From contig JAITYX010000030.1 of NCBI GenBank assembly GCA_021018815.1, positions 6,099,501 through 6,163,500 on the forward strand: a DNA stretch of 64,000 nucleotides. Reading direction: 5' to 3'. Under the pieces are notes generated by a model. The model saw nothing but the letters and a program-made list of their open reading frames with translations, was not told the origin of the DNA and did not search any database. The DNA is from Talinum fruticosum. Its lineage: Eukaryota; Streptophyta; Magnoliopsida; Caryophyllales; Talinaceae. The translations under genes were made by a program, and so were the position numbers. Below, piece by piece: positions 1 to 12,700 of this stretch (positions are counted from its first letter, which is position 1; each line of letters opens with the position of its first letter).

Positions 1-1244
1 TCGTTGAAATCCTACTGCAAATGCAGTTTTTTGCTTGAATTGGATGTCTAATATTCCATAGCGTGAACTGTAAGAGCCTCTGTATCAAAAGATCAATTAA
101 GTATTTGAAAAGATGCCATATTCTCCGCTTTTAGTGCATATTTTTATGGGATCATGTCTTGACGCCCTCTTTTGAGAAAAGAAAATAAAGTTAATTAAAA
201 AATTGACGTTCCAAGCCTTGGGTCATTTTTTTTTTGAATTTTGAGTTTGTACTTCGCAGTTGATTGTTCTAACGAGTCTATCTTGGAAATGTGATTAACG
301 TCAGCATGAAATTTTGGACATATTTAGTTTCAGATGGGTTAATTTGAGTTGGGGTCAAAATTGAGTAGCCTCTATTTTGTATAATTCCGGCTGAGGCAAT
401 TGAGGGGGTGTGCTTGCTATCTGAATAACAAGAATCCTCATCGAGAGAATGATCTCCCTGACGATGAAAAAACTCTTTCTAGGACGAATAACAGTGGGAG
501 CAATACCATAGAAAGACCATATATGCAAGTTTGATAGTACATTCAAGAAGCGGCTGTTATGGTGAAACTATTACTACCTCAAAATCCCAAATCCATACTT
601 TCTAACTTGAGTGTAGAAACTATTTTCTATCTGAATAACAAGCTGCATTAGAATTCAAAGCTGCAAATCCAAAGCTGCAAATGGCAAGATATTAGCAGTC
701 AATCATTCAGAGGATGGAAAATAAAGAGAAGCCCAATTTTATCCTTACAGATAAGGATGAGGATTGACAGTATCCTCGGGAGGGCATGAAAAGCAGAATA
801 ACAAAGGGAAGTTTGATGGGATATAAACTCTATCCTGAGTAACCCTCGAAGAATATGACCAAATAATTGGTCCATGATGGCAAAATTACATATTTTGAGC
901 GATCTTAGAGTCCATGACAATTCATCCCCAAAATAGTCCAGCACACAACAAACACATTCTCCCACAACTTGAACAAAAATGTCTCACTCAATTTTGGATG
1001 TCTTTAACAACTGTTGTCCCATATTCTTTCGACTATTTGAAGCTATTTCCTAAAAAGTAAAAACAGATACTCTGGATAGAGAGGACAGTTCAGACTCAAC
1101 TCATTCAGGATTGGATGTTCCATCAGTACAAAGTGCAACAAATTCTAGATAAGGAATTATGGAGGCTTGAACATAAACACAAAAGTGCCATCCAAGTGCA
1201 GACAGAAAAGAAAATAGTTGCATATTTTACCAAGATAGATCGAG
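1..1244. other. Region downstream of CLPP4, no gene seen
   Basis: No coding exon or RNA gene could be supported here on either strand. The part next to 1245 should contain the 3' untranslated region of CLPP4, which reads leftward. The rest is moderately AT-rich with only short chance reading frames that lack plausible splice sites or recognisable protein sequence. Confidence 0.5.
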
Positions 1245-4200
1245 TTAATATATCTCATCATCAGGAATATCTGGTGTAAGGAACTTTCTAGGATCTTTAC
1301 TGATCTCCTCATAGTTTAATGTTGATTTCACTCTTTCAGGAACAGGCATAAGTGGAATAATGCTGTCCCTATCAATGACCCCATCTATAAGCCCATATTC
1401 AACTGCTTCAATAGGAGACATATAGCGATCTCTATCAATGTCTTTCTCTACTTGTTCAAATGACCGGCCAGTGAACTCAGAAATAATTCTTATAATGTTA
1501 TTCTTGTTATGCATGATCTCTTTGGCTTGAATTTCGACATCAATTGCTTGACCACTAGCACCTCCAAGAGGTTGATGAACCATTATCCTTGCATTGGGCA
1601 TTGCAAGTCGTTTGCCTTTGGCTCCACCTCCAAGAATTACTGAAGCTGTTGATGCAGCAATACCAAGAGCAACCGTGGAGACATCAGCCCGAACAAGTTG
1701 CACGACATCAAAGATAGCCATCGTGGCACTGAAATACAAGAAACAGAAGATCATCAATTGCACCCTTTCATTTTCGTTTTCCCTTTTTGGAAGTTAAGAT
1801 TTTCTCTTTTTGGGGGCTGGGAAGGGGGGTCATGTGAGTGACCTCAGCAAGAAACCAAATTACATTCATGGATTCTGTTTGATCCCAGTTATGCAAAAGT
1901 TAACTCTGGTAACCATCATGAATCAGCCCATAAGTATGAAGACCATAGCTCTATATTTCAAAGTGAGAAAATTCAACTTTTTTAAGTTTTTAATTGTTCT
2001 TCGAGTACTAATGACATGTTTTACCTCTTAGCAGGACAAGGATCGGTAACAAGCAAGGGTAGCACAACACAGTAGTTTGCTTTGAAAAGGGTATGCTATC
2101 TGACCAATCTACCCCCACCCTCTCTTTTTCTCTCTCTTTCACAGGAATTGGGAAAAAAGCCTTTTGCACTCAACACCAGCCCCTCCCCTCATGAGAAAAC
2201 AGAACATTAATTTATTGCATATATGAGAACAAGTGCAACAAAGTCACGCCTTTTGTTTTGTTTCTGTTTTCTTTTTCTTTTTGGGGAGCAGAAGGGAGGC
2301 TCCCTGATTGACACTCACTCTAATAGAGCACAATTAGGATCAAGAAGCTACAATATAAATTGTAAACTGGAGACTAATAGTCCATTAAACAATGCACAAC
2401 CAACTCCACCACTTCCCTTGTTCACAGCCACCATCTGTGAATGCTAAGGCTTATCATCCCACATCATGTTTATGTTAAACTGGCAATCACATTAATTATA
2501 CCAAAAGACAGATGAATTTTTTAAAAAAATTGTTTGGGTGGTCAGAGGAGGGGGTGGTTTAAAGGAATGCAAGATATATAGACATCAGTATAACATATAA
2601 ATGATGTCACAATAACTATATTAGTAAGTGTTGGATTGTTGCCAGTTGACACAATAAGACAGATTACAATATCAAGTAAAGCAAGTATGAAGTCCACATC
2701 CATTTTCATCAGAGTTATAATAGATTAAATTTTGGTGAATAATTCACTGCCTTTTACCATTGATAAGTACAAGGCAGATCATATAATTCCATATTAGGGC
2801 ATACCCGAGATGGCCTCTTTGCAATTGCAAGGGTCCCCTAGATTGCCTCAAGCTACAGCCTTGTGACATGTTATAGCCATTCAAAAAACACTATGAGTCT
2901 CATGATATGATGAAACACATTTGATATGCTACAAGGATCTCAGAAACTAAACAAATGGACTGAAATTTCACTCGAGGTAGGTAACAAGGTAATGAGAGAG
3001 TAATTCCAAACATTGAAGCAAAGACCAAGTACATTATTCAAGCTAGCTACAAGTACTTTAGCAACAAGTATGTGTCCAAGCCTCGGAATTTCCCATGCTA
3101 AAGAATTTTGGTGTTTCCAATTAAAAAGGGAACAAAAGAAGGTTTGTCTTTCATCTACTAAATTGTCAACTTTTCATGCCCACGTCAAAGCACACTTGAG
3201 GTAAAATGAAGAATCTGAGTACCATGAGACTGAGCATAACAAGAAGAGCAAGACCTAACATTTCATGGAAAGCAGGACAGTCTTGTGAAAGAAAGAAAAC
3301 ACTTTAGCATGGTGATGAGCAGACACAGAGATAGGGAGCAATCAACAAAGCTGCTAATCTTGATTCTCAACTCGCACAGACAAGCATCTAAACATTGATT
3401 GCACAGTAGTTGAAAGAACTGCAAATTCAGCCTCTATGTTGTATGTGAGCTTCCAAAAGCTCAAACAATTCCCTTTTTTGGGCCTTTTTGGGGCCGGGTG
3501 AAGACGAACAGAGGGAGGGGATTGGATCATAAATGTCGTGTTTTTAACTTTTAAGCTATTCTCCAGAAACTCCAAGAAACTTACAGAAGACAACTCTTTG
3601 GTGTGCCATCTTATGTGTTTAAAAGTACCCCAAGGATTTTGAATTTGGCTCCAATCCAGCAAAATTTCTCCACAGTCAAACCACTACATAAGTGTCAACA
3701 GAGGTGGAATTCTCAGGATAAATGGCTCACAAACTCAACAGTATTTCAGTTCCTATCAAATGACTTCATTCCAAGGAAAACAGATTTTTGTCCCTTATCA
3801 TCAGAACCGCATTCTCATTCTTAACTTAATCTGGTTACTCTCCCCATCCTGCCTAGAGAAGAACGGAAAAAATAACCTCAAAAGAAATTCCAATACCTAT
3901 CAAGTGCGCCACTTGATATTACCACTTAAAATTCAACAATCCCATCATTGCATCTAATCATTGGAATCACATTCTCACCATCCAACTGATCTCAATCTGG
4001 CAACCTCAGAACCTCCTGGTTTACCTCCAAACAAAGAAATATATGAAATGTTTGCAAAAAATAAACCGTCAAAGGTAGTTTCAGTTCCCATCAAATGCAC
4101 AACTGGATATTCAATCCAATCTCATTTTTGCTGTTTATGATTAATTTACATTGTCAAGAGTCCAAGGGATCTTAATGTGGCTAGTCTCCCAATCCCACCT

Positions 4201-5390
4201 CCAAACAAAAGACATGCATAAAGACATAATTTAAAATTTGTTTCAGCATACAGCAAGGGATCCCATAGGTTTCGTTTTGCAGCCTTGGAAGGATAAGTGC
4301 CTCACATAAGAAGTTTTGCAGTCTTATCCTAATGTTGTCTTTCATTGCACATGATGCTTCATTGCTGATAAGCTAACAGAACAAGTAATGTTGTTAGTCT
4401 AATCAAGAAGAAACACACCAAAACTTAACCATTATTTACGTGTACTTATTTTATCCAGGATGCTTCTACGAAAAAATGAAAATGAAACCAACAATGATGC
4501 GGCTGTTCATCAACTTATTGACAAAGTTAGATAGATATCACAACACATGATACTACCCATGAAACCCCACATCCAAAGCACCTATTTTCATAATGAGATT
4601 TTCCCCAAATACACATAAATATATAGCAACCCATCCAACCAGAATCTGAATCAAACTGCCTCACTATTCATCAAACCCCCCCAACCCTTAAGTACAGTGT
4701 ATTGTCTACCATATACACCACATCGGATACCTATTGCATTTCCCAAATTTGCAATGGCCAGCACAATGCAATATCTTATGCCCATTTTCTTTTATTCGAA
4801 AGAAACTGAAAACACAAACAACAAGAAGAACTCAATGCTCCAAGAGAAAAACAACGGCATCTTCAATCTGAGAACAACAAAGTGGCTCGGGACAAATAAT
4901 AACCTAAAAAAGCAAAAGGGCAGATAAATCACCTGAGGGAACCCCAGGAGAATTGACGAAGAGCCGAATATCCTTAGTATGGTCCTGAGCATCCAACAAC
5001 AACAACTGACTAATAATGGCATCCGCTACAAAATCGTCAATGCTACTCCCCAGAAACACAATCCTCTCTTTCAAAAGCAGGCCCATGACGTCAGCCTCGG
5101 CGCCCCTCATAGCCGTGGCCGGCGTCTGCGGCGCCGAACCCATAATCGACCCCAACCCAATGTCGTCAAACCCCAGCTCAAATTTCGAGGAACTTTTCGC
5201 TATCTGGGGAATTGGAGGGAGCTGCGAGGAGCAGCGAAGGACGAAGAGCGGAGTGTGGGGGTAGAAATGCGAAGATTGGGTCTGAAAAGGGGGATTTGGG
5301 GAGAAATTGAGGGAATTTGAGAGAAGAGGAAGAAGGGTTTTGGGGGAGGATGTGAGGAGAGAGAGTGGAGGAGAGAGACAGCAACTCCAT
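1245..5390 (-). CDS. CLPP4: Chloroplast Clp protease proteolytic subunit ClpP4, two exons, apparent frameshifts
   Basis: This is a nuclear gene for a ClpP-type subunit of the plastid Clp protease core, a serine protease in the stroma. Exon 2 (1245-1728) starts after a TTTCAG acceptor and encodes the catalytic half. The active Ser lies in AAST, the His in MVHQPLGG and the Asp in EYGLID, so the triad is complete, and the protein ends PDIPDDEIY. Exon 1 (4933-5390) encodes a Ser/Pro-rich transit peptide starting MELLSLSS, then GLLLKERIVFLGSSID and NSPG. ClpP4 rather than ClpP3 or P5 is chosen from my memory of the DFVADAI, GGASGQAIDVEIQAKE and PDDEIY segments. Exon 1 is not in one frame. A base is missing in the C run at 4942-4945: adding it gives the expected GGSLS loop and joins exon 2 in phase. 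A second shift, net +1 or -2, lies somewhere between about 5200 and 5390. The start at 5390 rests on the transit-peptide appearance. The corrected product is about 313 residues. Confidence 0.9.
1729..4932 (-). other. CLPP4 intron, 3.2 kb
   Basis: This is the single intron of CLPP4. The donor follows CCCTCAG with GTGATT, and the acceptor is TTTCAG just before TGCCACG. I read through the intron for a missing small exon encoding the Gly-Gly-Ser loop. None was needed once the one-base deletion at 4942-4945 was recognised. No other gene or obvious repeat was found inside. Confidence 0.7.
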
Positions 5391-6135
5391 TTTCGTGAAG
5401 GGAGGAGAGGAGTAGGAGCAGCCGCTGTGGTGCTTTGAGGGAAGGGGAAGGGGAAGGGGAAGGGGGAGTGTGCTATCGGGTATATGGGTAAGGCAAACGC
5501 ATGCCTCTTGGGCTTTTGTTTTCTTCTCTCCCACTCCCCAGAGGAAGGGAATGTCACAGGATATTTTTTTCAAAATGTAATCTTTTTTCTAATTTGACAT
5601 TCCAAGGATTATCAATTACGATGATATGATTGAAAAGGGCTGTCGAAGACTCAATGGTATGTGATATTTCTATTCAGATAATTCATTATATTTAGTTTTA
5701 TTCAAGTTACAGAAAAAAAGGTTTAAAAAGATAAATTTGAACCAATTGAGTTTTATATGAAACTTATGATTTCATACATTTCAATTTATGAATCTATTTT
5801 GATTTGAATTAGTTTGATTTGTGATCATTCATTATGGTATACTTTCATTATATTACATATAACAAAGCTCTCGAAGTTATGGTTCATTCAAAATTAATAT
5901 CATTTTCTCTAATACCAAAAAATTAATATCATTTTTATTACGTTAATTCTCGCATCCGTTACACTTTAAGTTATTTTGTATTTAATAGAAAAAAAACTAC
6001 TTTTGTATTGGAACTCTTTCTATCCATTCCGAGTGTTTCGTTGGGTTGAATGTTGAACTCAACTCCTCTCTCTATCACTAATTCTTTTCTTTTCGAAATC
6101 TTCTCCTCATCGAGTGATTTTCCTTTCGTACTCCA
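5391..6135. other. CLPP4 upstream region and LINE 5' flank
   Basis: The 5391-5560 part is GC-richer and should hold the 5' untranslated region and core promoter of CLPP4, which is transcribed leftward. A TGGGCT motif (site II type) occurs near 5509. From 5560 to about 6000 the DNA is AT-rich with no gene. The 5' end of the LINE that follows probably lies between 5950 and 6135, but no clear target-site duplication marks it. Confidence 0.4.
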
Positions 6136-6855
6136 ATGGAAGATCCCTTTGATGCACCGGCAATTGAACAATTGGTCTCGCTGACCAAAAACTATGGGGC
6201 ACATGGAAGCAAATGCTAGAATTGAAAGTAGACAAAGAAATCGAAATCACCCTAAAAGAGTTGACGTTGGTTGGTCGCGTACTCACCGGATCGAATTGCA
6301 AACGAATCCGGTGTTAAGACGATACTTTAAAGAGCTTGGAATCCGAAAATGGGAGCTATAATTTCAAACTTAGCGGACAATGTTTACCTCTGCAAATTCC
6401 GAACCGAGGATTATCGAAGAATTTGGCATGGCGGACCGTGGACGATTATGGGCAACCGCCTTATTCTCAAGCGCCGGTCCGCCGAAGCCTCGGATGGAGG
6501 ATATCAATTCCTCTCTTTCCCTTTCTGGATTCGAAGTTTACAGAGTCCCTCTTGTGATGCAAAACAAACGGAATTAATTCTCGCCGACCACGTCCTATAG
6601 GGATCATCGAATCAATAGCAATAAGCCCAATTTGAAGAGGCTCATATACTGAACGTCTCTATGCGAAAATTGGGAATATGATTGGGATGTATTTAGAACT
6701 CGGACCTACGAGATGATGGGGTTGTGTACATTAGAATCCCGTTGAAAACTAAACGAGGGAACTTGTGGTTAGATGTAAAATATGAAAGGCTCCCCAATTT
6801 CGTTTCGATCGTGGACGTATGGTGTATAAATCACGCAATTATGGGTAGACTCGGC

Positions 6856-7180
6856 AAAAGTGACCCCGAACCGAATGGGTCAACCCGAACAACCCGAAAC
6901 CCAAACCGAACCGACATCCGAAACAGCTTGAACCGATTTTGACCCGAAAATCGAAATGAACCGATCCGAACCGAACCGAACCGACTCGAAATGTAATGAA
7001 CCCGATTCGGACCCGAACCGAAACGACCCGATCCGAAACCAAACCGACCCGAAACCGAAACCGACTCGAAATATAATTGACCCGATTACGACCCAAACCA
7101 AATCGGATCCGAACCGAATCGGACCCAAATTCAAATAAAAGTGACCCAAATTTGACCCGAACTAAATTTGAATTTGACCC
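6856..7180. repeat. Left subterminal CCGAA-type repeat block of the hAT-like element
   Basis: About 325 bp consists of degenerate tandem units around CCCGAACCGA, with variants such as CCCGAAAT and CCGATCCGA. The periodicity is short (5-7 bp multiples) and produces open frames rich in Gly, Arg, Phe and Ser on the minus strand, which are not genes. Such arrays near hAT ends are known as transposase-binding subterminal repeats. That function is inferred here. Confidence 0.75.
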
Positions 7181-8734
7181 AACCCACATTTTTTTTGGCA
7201 AGTCTCTCATAAGAGAGGGAACTTTCCCTCTAAAATCTAGTTTTTTTTTTTTTTTTGGTTCCTTTTTTTGACAATTAAAATAAGAGAGGGAGCTTTCTCT
7301 CCAAAATCTAATTGTAATTTGTGATAAAAATTTTGACTTTTACTAGAGTAGAAGTAGAGATGAAAATCTTGATTTTTGTTAAACAAATAAGAGGAAAAAA
7401 ATAAAAGGTGGAAATTTTTATATTATAACTTTATAAGATATTATTAATAGAATTTAATTTAATTTAATTAATAAGTTTAGAGAATTTACATTACAAAATA
7501 AGTTATTATTTTGTTCATGAAAATGAAGGTAAAATATATAATTTAAAGAATAATAAAATGTGTAAATATATATGTAATTTAAAGAATAATAAAATATGTG
7601 TAAATATATAAATAATTTAAAAAATAATGAAATATGTGTACAATATGTAATTTAATTTGTAAAAATAAGTTCAATTCAAATTGTATTAGTTTTCCCTTTG
7701 ATTTAGCAAGTTTATTTGAGATTATATTGACTCAAACTTATCTAAGTCGGGTCCGTTTAACGTTAAATATAGTTATTACATGAATAAGTTAAGTACTTAA
7801 CTAATATCGATGAGACTTGGTTTAGTAAATTAGTAGTCATTACCATGTTTCGGTATCTCACAACTCTGTTTTTATTAATCCGTACTAGTTTGAATTTGAC
7901 CAAATTGATATTAAATTTAGCTCTAGAGTAATGTTCAAATAAGTTCAATTAATTGGTTGGAAAATTATAATACAAGATGATAATCGTAAGTCCTTATGAG
8001 TTGAGCAATAACCGATTGACTGACTGACTAGATATTCTTCTTAATTGGTTATTATGACTAGTGGTCGATGAATATTCAATATTCATTTTGATTTATCAAG
8101 ATCATTTTAGATTGTATCGACTCGAACTTATCTAAGTTATTCTAACATTATTTTTATAAATTTAATATCAAATACAATCATTCTAAAAATTCGAACAGCT
8201 TGCCATTTAGTCTATTAATATTGTTATTATGTCGATATCTCGCAATTTCAATTTTATTAATGTAGTCTCGTAGATAAGTTCGGTTCAAATTGTACTAGTT
8301 CAAATTTGACCAAATCGACTTGACATCGTATGAAATTAAGCGTCAAATTATGGTTCACATTAGTTTAATTCATTCATTACAAATTACAATTCATAAGAGT
8401 AAATTCGATTAATCCTAACTCTTATATCTATCGAGTGTTGTCTTACGATTTCGTTTTTGATACTTATCAATAAGTTTGAGTTGGATTATACATATGTGAC
8501 GTATTGAAATATCAACTTGGTTTATCTTGTTTTAAATTTAGAGTCAAATGTTCAAATTTTGCTTGTTTACACTTATAAGTTATATCTCTTAAAAGTTACT
8601 AGTATTTTTTTAATAAACAACGTTCCATTTTTAATCCGTACAAAAACAAACGTGTAAAATAAAAAAACTAATATTAATAATATATTAACTTTATAAAATT
8701 TTATTTTTCTTCAACTCAAAAAGGTTTTGTAAAA

Positions 8735-9115
8735 AATTTGACACGACACGACCGAATATCAACCCGACCCAAAAGTGACCCGACCCGATTTTAACCCGAT
8801 CTAAAGTTAACCCGAAATCATACTCGAAACTCACCCAAATTGACATTGACCCAATCCGAACCGAAACCGATCCAAAGTTGACCCGATCTGAAATTAACCC
8901 AAACCAAACCCGAACCGAAACCGAATCCGAACGAAATTGACCCGAAATTGAACCGAACCGAAGTTAACCCAAACCGAAACCGAACGAACCCGAACGAGAT
9001 TGACCCGAAGTTGACCCAAACCGAAGTTGACCCGAACCCGAAACCGAACCGAACCCGAATAAGATCGACCCAAAGTTAACCCGAACCGAACTAACCCGAA
9101 CCGAATGATCCGATT
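8735..9115. repeat. Right subterminal CCGAA-type repeat block of the hAT-like element
   Basis: This is the counterpart of the left block, made of CCCGAACCGAA and TTGACCCGAA units. It has the same plus-strand orientation as the left block instead of being inverted, which is unexpected for a simple hairpin-type element. It ends shortly before the terminal TTGCCAGGTCTA. Confidence 0.75.
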
Positions 9116-9723
9116 GCCAGGTCTAATTATGGGGATGAACCTATGCAGGATGGTCTTTCTGGCCGGTGGCTGAGGGCATAATTGAGGCAGATAAGCCCAC
9201 TTTTCATTGACAGTGAAGAGAGATTGATGAAAACCAGATGCCCCTCGTCAGCCACTAAGGTGTTAATTGACCAGACAAATACTATAGTGCCTAAACTTTC
9301 CGGGAATATCTTTGGCAAGCAAGCAGACTTGAGTATATCCAATGTCGAACCTCGGCGAATTCAGGCTCCCTCGTATTATGCTCAGGCATCGTGTGAACTG
9401 GAAACTGTAACTCCATTTACACCAAGCCTAGATACATCTCATGCTAAGGAGGAACGCCATTATCAGAATAAACGTGGCCATAAAGAAGTCCAAAGATATG
9501 GTTAAACCACCACACCATTCCAATGTCCTTGAGTTAAACGACAACCAACTTCTCTTCCATCAAGGAGCTGTGGCGGATGATGGTAGGAGAATTGTGAAAG
9601 CTAAAAAGACGTATTCTAGAAGCACATCTCAGACTTCCAAGACTGAACCAAATTAGTTTTCGCTAAAGCATCAACCAGTTGAGAAGAGGAGGGACCCGAA
9701 AAAGATTAGGCTTTCCTACAACC

Positions 9724-12700
9724 ATGAAAATTCTAAGTTGGAACTATCGAGGGCTTTGCAACCCTTTAAAAGCTGATGCCCTCCAGGATTGGTGTTGGAG
9801 GGACCGCCCAAACATCATTTTTCTCAAGGAAATGACGATTGCATACTTTGATCTCATGAGAGTTCGTAATAGGTATGGTTACCAAAATGGTATTTGTCTG
9901 AGTAGTTGTGGCAAGTCCGAAGGTATGGGATTTTTGTGGGACGATGTGGATGTCACTATCCACTCATATGTTCAACACCATTGGTATGAGGAGATTATAA
10001 AACATGGTGCACCAAAATGGGGCGTAATTGGGGTGTACGGCTGGCCGGAAACGGAGCACAAATTCAAAATGTGGCAATTGTTGAAAATTTTAAGAGACAA
10101 TACCCACTTACCCTTGTATTTGGAGACTTTAACGAAATCCTATACGAATATAAAAAGGATGAAGGCTGACTGCGTCACAAGTGCAAAATGGATGATTTTC
10201 GAGAGATGGTAGACTATTGTGGTCTCTTGGATTAGGGATATTCCAAGAATTGCTTTACGTAGCACTGAGGCAACGAGGAAGGGACTATTATCTGGGAACG
10301 ACTCAATCGTTTCCTTGCAAATGTGCAATGGTGTAATTTGTTCCCCAACACAAAGATAACCCATTCCCCATTTTATCGATCGGATCATTGTTCTATTATG
10401 CTTCATATTGTTACAGGAATTCGGCGGAAGCATCGTGAGAAGCAGTTCAAATTTGAGCCCTTGTGGCTTTTCAATGAGGAGAGCTATTCACTCATTGAAT
10501 CAACCTGGACGGTGGCCAAGGACCTGTCTCTGAGAGGCAAGCTCGTTGCCTGTGCGAAGAAGCTCCAAGCATGGGGTCAAACAACTTTTCGGGAGTGTCC
10601 GGAAACAAATTCGGGAAGTGGAAAATGCCCTAAATATGCTAAAACACAATCGCCTTCTGTTGATAACTTACAGACTTGTAAATACCTGATAACGAAATTG
10701 GATGGCTTGAGGTGCGAGGAGGAATCTGCAACTTTCATAAGGGCGAGAGTCAACCACCTTCGTGATGGTGATTGCAATACGACTTATTTCCACCATCGAG
10801 CCCAATCCCGACACCGAAGAAACATTATCAATAGGCTTGAAAATGGAGTTGGGAATGGGTCACAAGACAATGAAGCAATTATAGAAATCATCACCAGACA
10901 TTTTGGAAAGCTCTTTGACACAAGCAGCTCCGACCACATAACGGACTCCCTAGCTCATATTGGTCCAAGAGTTACATATACCAAATGATTACAGAGTTAC
11001 AGCATCTTCCGAGCTGTGAAGAAATTAGGAAACCCCTATTTGACATGCATCCTTCCAAGGCCCTTGGACCTGATTTTTTTGTCTTTTTCTACCAAAAACA
11101 TTGGGATATAGTGGGTTGGGATGTGTGTAATTTGGTTCAGCAAGCTTGGTGGGGAGAGCTGAACCTAGCGGGCATCAACTAGACTAATGTGATGCTCATT
11201 CTGAAGGTGAAGGACCTAAAGAACATAGACCAGTTTTGGCCGATTGCTATATGCAACGTTGCTTATAAGATCTTGTTGAAAACAATGGCCAATCACATGA
11301 AGCTAATCCTCCCCACAATTGTTTCAGAGTTTCAAAGTGCATTCGTCCTTGGCAGGTTAATTATCAACAATTCTCTTATCGGCTTCGAGATCTTCACTTT
11401 CTGAAAAGACGGACAAAGGGAAAATAGGGTCTTTGTGCAATTAAACTTGACACGAGCAAGTCCTATGATTGGATTGAGTGCGAATTTTTGAAAGCTACTA
11501 TGGAAATTATCGGATTTGGATCTCAATGGATTGATCTTGTGATTAGGTGTTTGGCCTCGGGCTCTTTCCAATTCCTAATCAACGGACAATCCTACAATTT
11601 CCTTCACCCCACACGAGGCCTTCGCCAAGGCGACCCTATCTTGCCTTACCTATTTATACTCTGTGTTGATGTCTTCTCATTGCTTCTCCAACAGGCCAAA
11701 AGGGAAGGAAAAATACATGGTATCGCGACTTGTCGTAAAGCCCCTAAAATCTCTCATTTATTTTTTGCTGATGACAGTGTTCTATTTGTCAAAGCCAAAT
11801 ATCCTGGAATGCTCAGCGTTACTGAAATTATCAGTTTGTATGAAAGGGAATCAGGTCAACGTGTTAATTTTGAAAAATCAAACATTGTTTACAATTTTGA
11901 GAATTCGAACATTGTTTACATAAAAAATGTATCCCTTTCAACTAAGCATGACCTTCAGTCTCTCCTCTGCATGAATGAAGTGGATTGCCATGATAAGTAT
12001 GTGGGATTACCGACCATCACAGGCAAGTCCAAGAAGGCAGTCTTTTCCAGCCTTAAGGAGCGTGTGAAGAGAAAACTACAAGGATGGAAAGAGAAACTCC
12101 TATCCAAGTCAGGCAAGGAAATTCTGATCAAAGCTCTTACACAATCGATTCCCACATAAATGATGAGCATATTCAAAATCCCAGATTGTGTCCTAGAAGA
12201 TATCCAATCACTCATGGCCTGATTATGGTGGGGGAAATCCTGTGACACAAAAACTATACACTAGAAGTCCTGGGACCAACTTTCCTCTCCGAAGAGTATG
12301 GGTGGGCTTGGATTTAGGGATCTCAAAGTTTTCAATGCTGCACTTCTCTCGAAACAGATGTGGCATTTGCTCATGGTACAAAACTCGCTTGCCTATAGCG
12401 TCTTCAAGGCTCAATATTTCCCATGGACATCGGTCACAGAAGCTACACAAGGATGGGACCCAAGCTATACATGGTGTTCACTGTGGGGGCAAAATCTATG
12501 CTTTTAGAAGGTTTGCGTTAGAGAGTAGGGGATGGGCAGTCAATCTGCATCTGGTCTAATCGATGACTCCCTCCTGTCTTGGATTCGGGCATCCCTCAGC
12601 TCCGTTGCCGAGCTGAACCAGATCTAATGGTGGTGGATTTGATTTATTTTGACCGAGAATGCAGGGACAAGAAGTTGGTGCAGCGCACCTTTACCGAAGA

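Larger units (their letters stand above)
6846..9125. mobile_element. hAT-like non-autonomous DNA transposon (2280 bp) nested in the LINE
   Basis: The element is bounded by an 8-bp direct repeat, ATTATGGG, at 6838-6845 and 9126-9133. Its ends are near-perfect 12-bp inverted repeats: TAGACTCGGCAA on the left, and TAGACCTGGCAA when the right end is read on the minus strand. An 8-bp duplication with short T/CAG-type ends is typical of the hAT superfamily. No transposase is encoded. Both subterminal regions are built of degenerate GACCCGAACCGAA-like units, and the middle (about 7200-8700) is plain AT-rich DNA. Removing the element rejoins the LINE ORF1 region, which supports these boundaries. Superfamily assignment is an inference from ends and duplication only. 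Confidence 0.85.
6136..9656 (+). pseudogene. LINE ORF1 remnant (DUF4283-like nucleic-acid-binding protein), split by insertion
   Basis: ORF1 begins MEDPFDAPAIEQLVSLTK at 6136 and soon changes frame. The recognisable centre is 6349-6577, with NVYLCKFRTEDYRRI and WHGGPWTIMG, the pattern of the DUF4283 domain of plant LINE and retroelement proteins. Further on, KTKRGNLWLDVKYERLPNF (about 6745-6805) matches the segment that normally precedes a CCHC zinc knuckle. The knuckle itself is disrupted: coding resemblance stops at 6845 where another element is inserted, and it resumes at 9126. The 9180-9656 part encodes a poorly conserved C-terminal region. Several frameshifts and stops show that it is dead. 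Confidence 0.75.

Noticed and set aside
4003..4013. Candidate 8-11 nt micro-exon in the CLPP4 intron (AG/GTTCTGAG/GT on the minus strand)
   Set aside because: It was considered as a way to bridge exon 1 and exon 2, but it gives an unusual loop. A single missing base at 4942-4945 restores the exact expected loop at the existing donor, which is far simpler.
6839..7210. Open frames rich in Arg, Phe, Gly and Ser on the minus strand
   Set aside because: They are by-products of the CCGAA-type tandem repeats of the hAT-like element, with no protein-like conservation.
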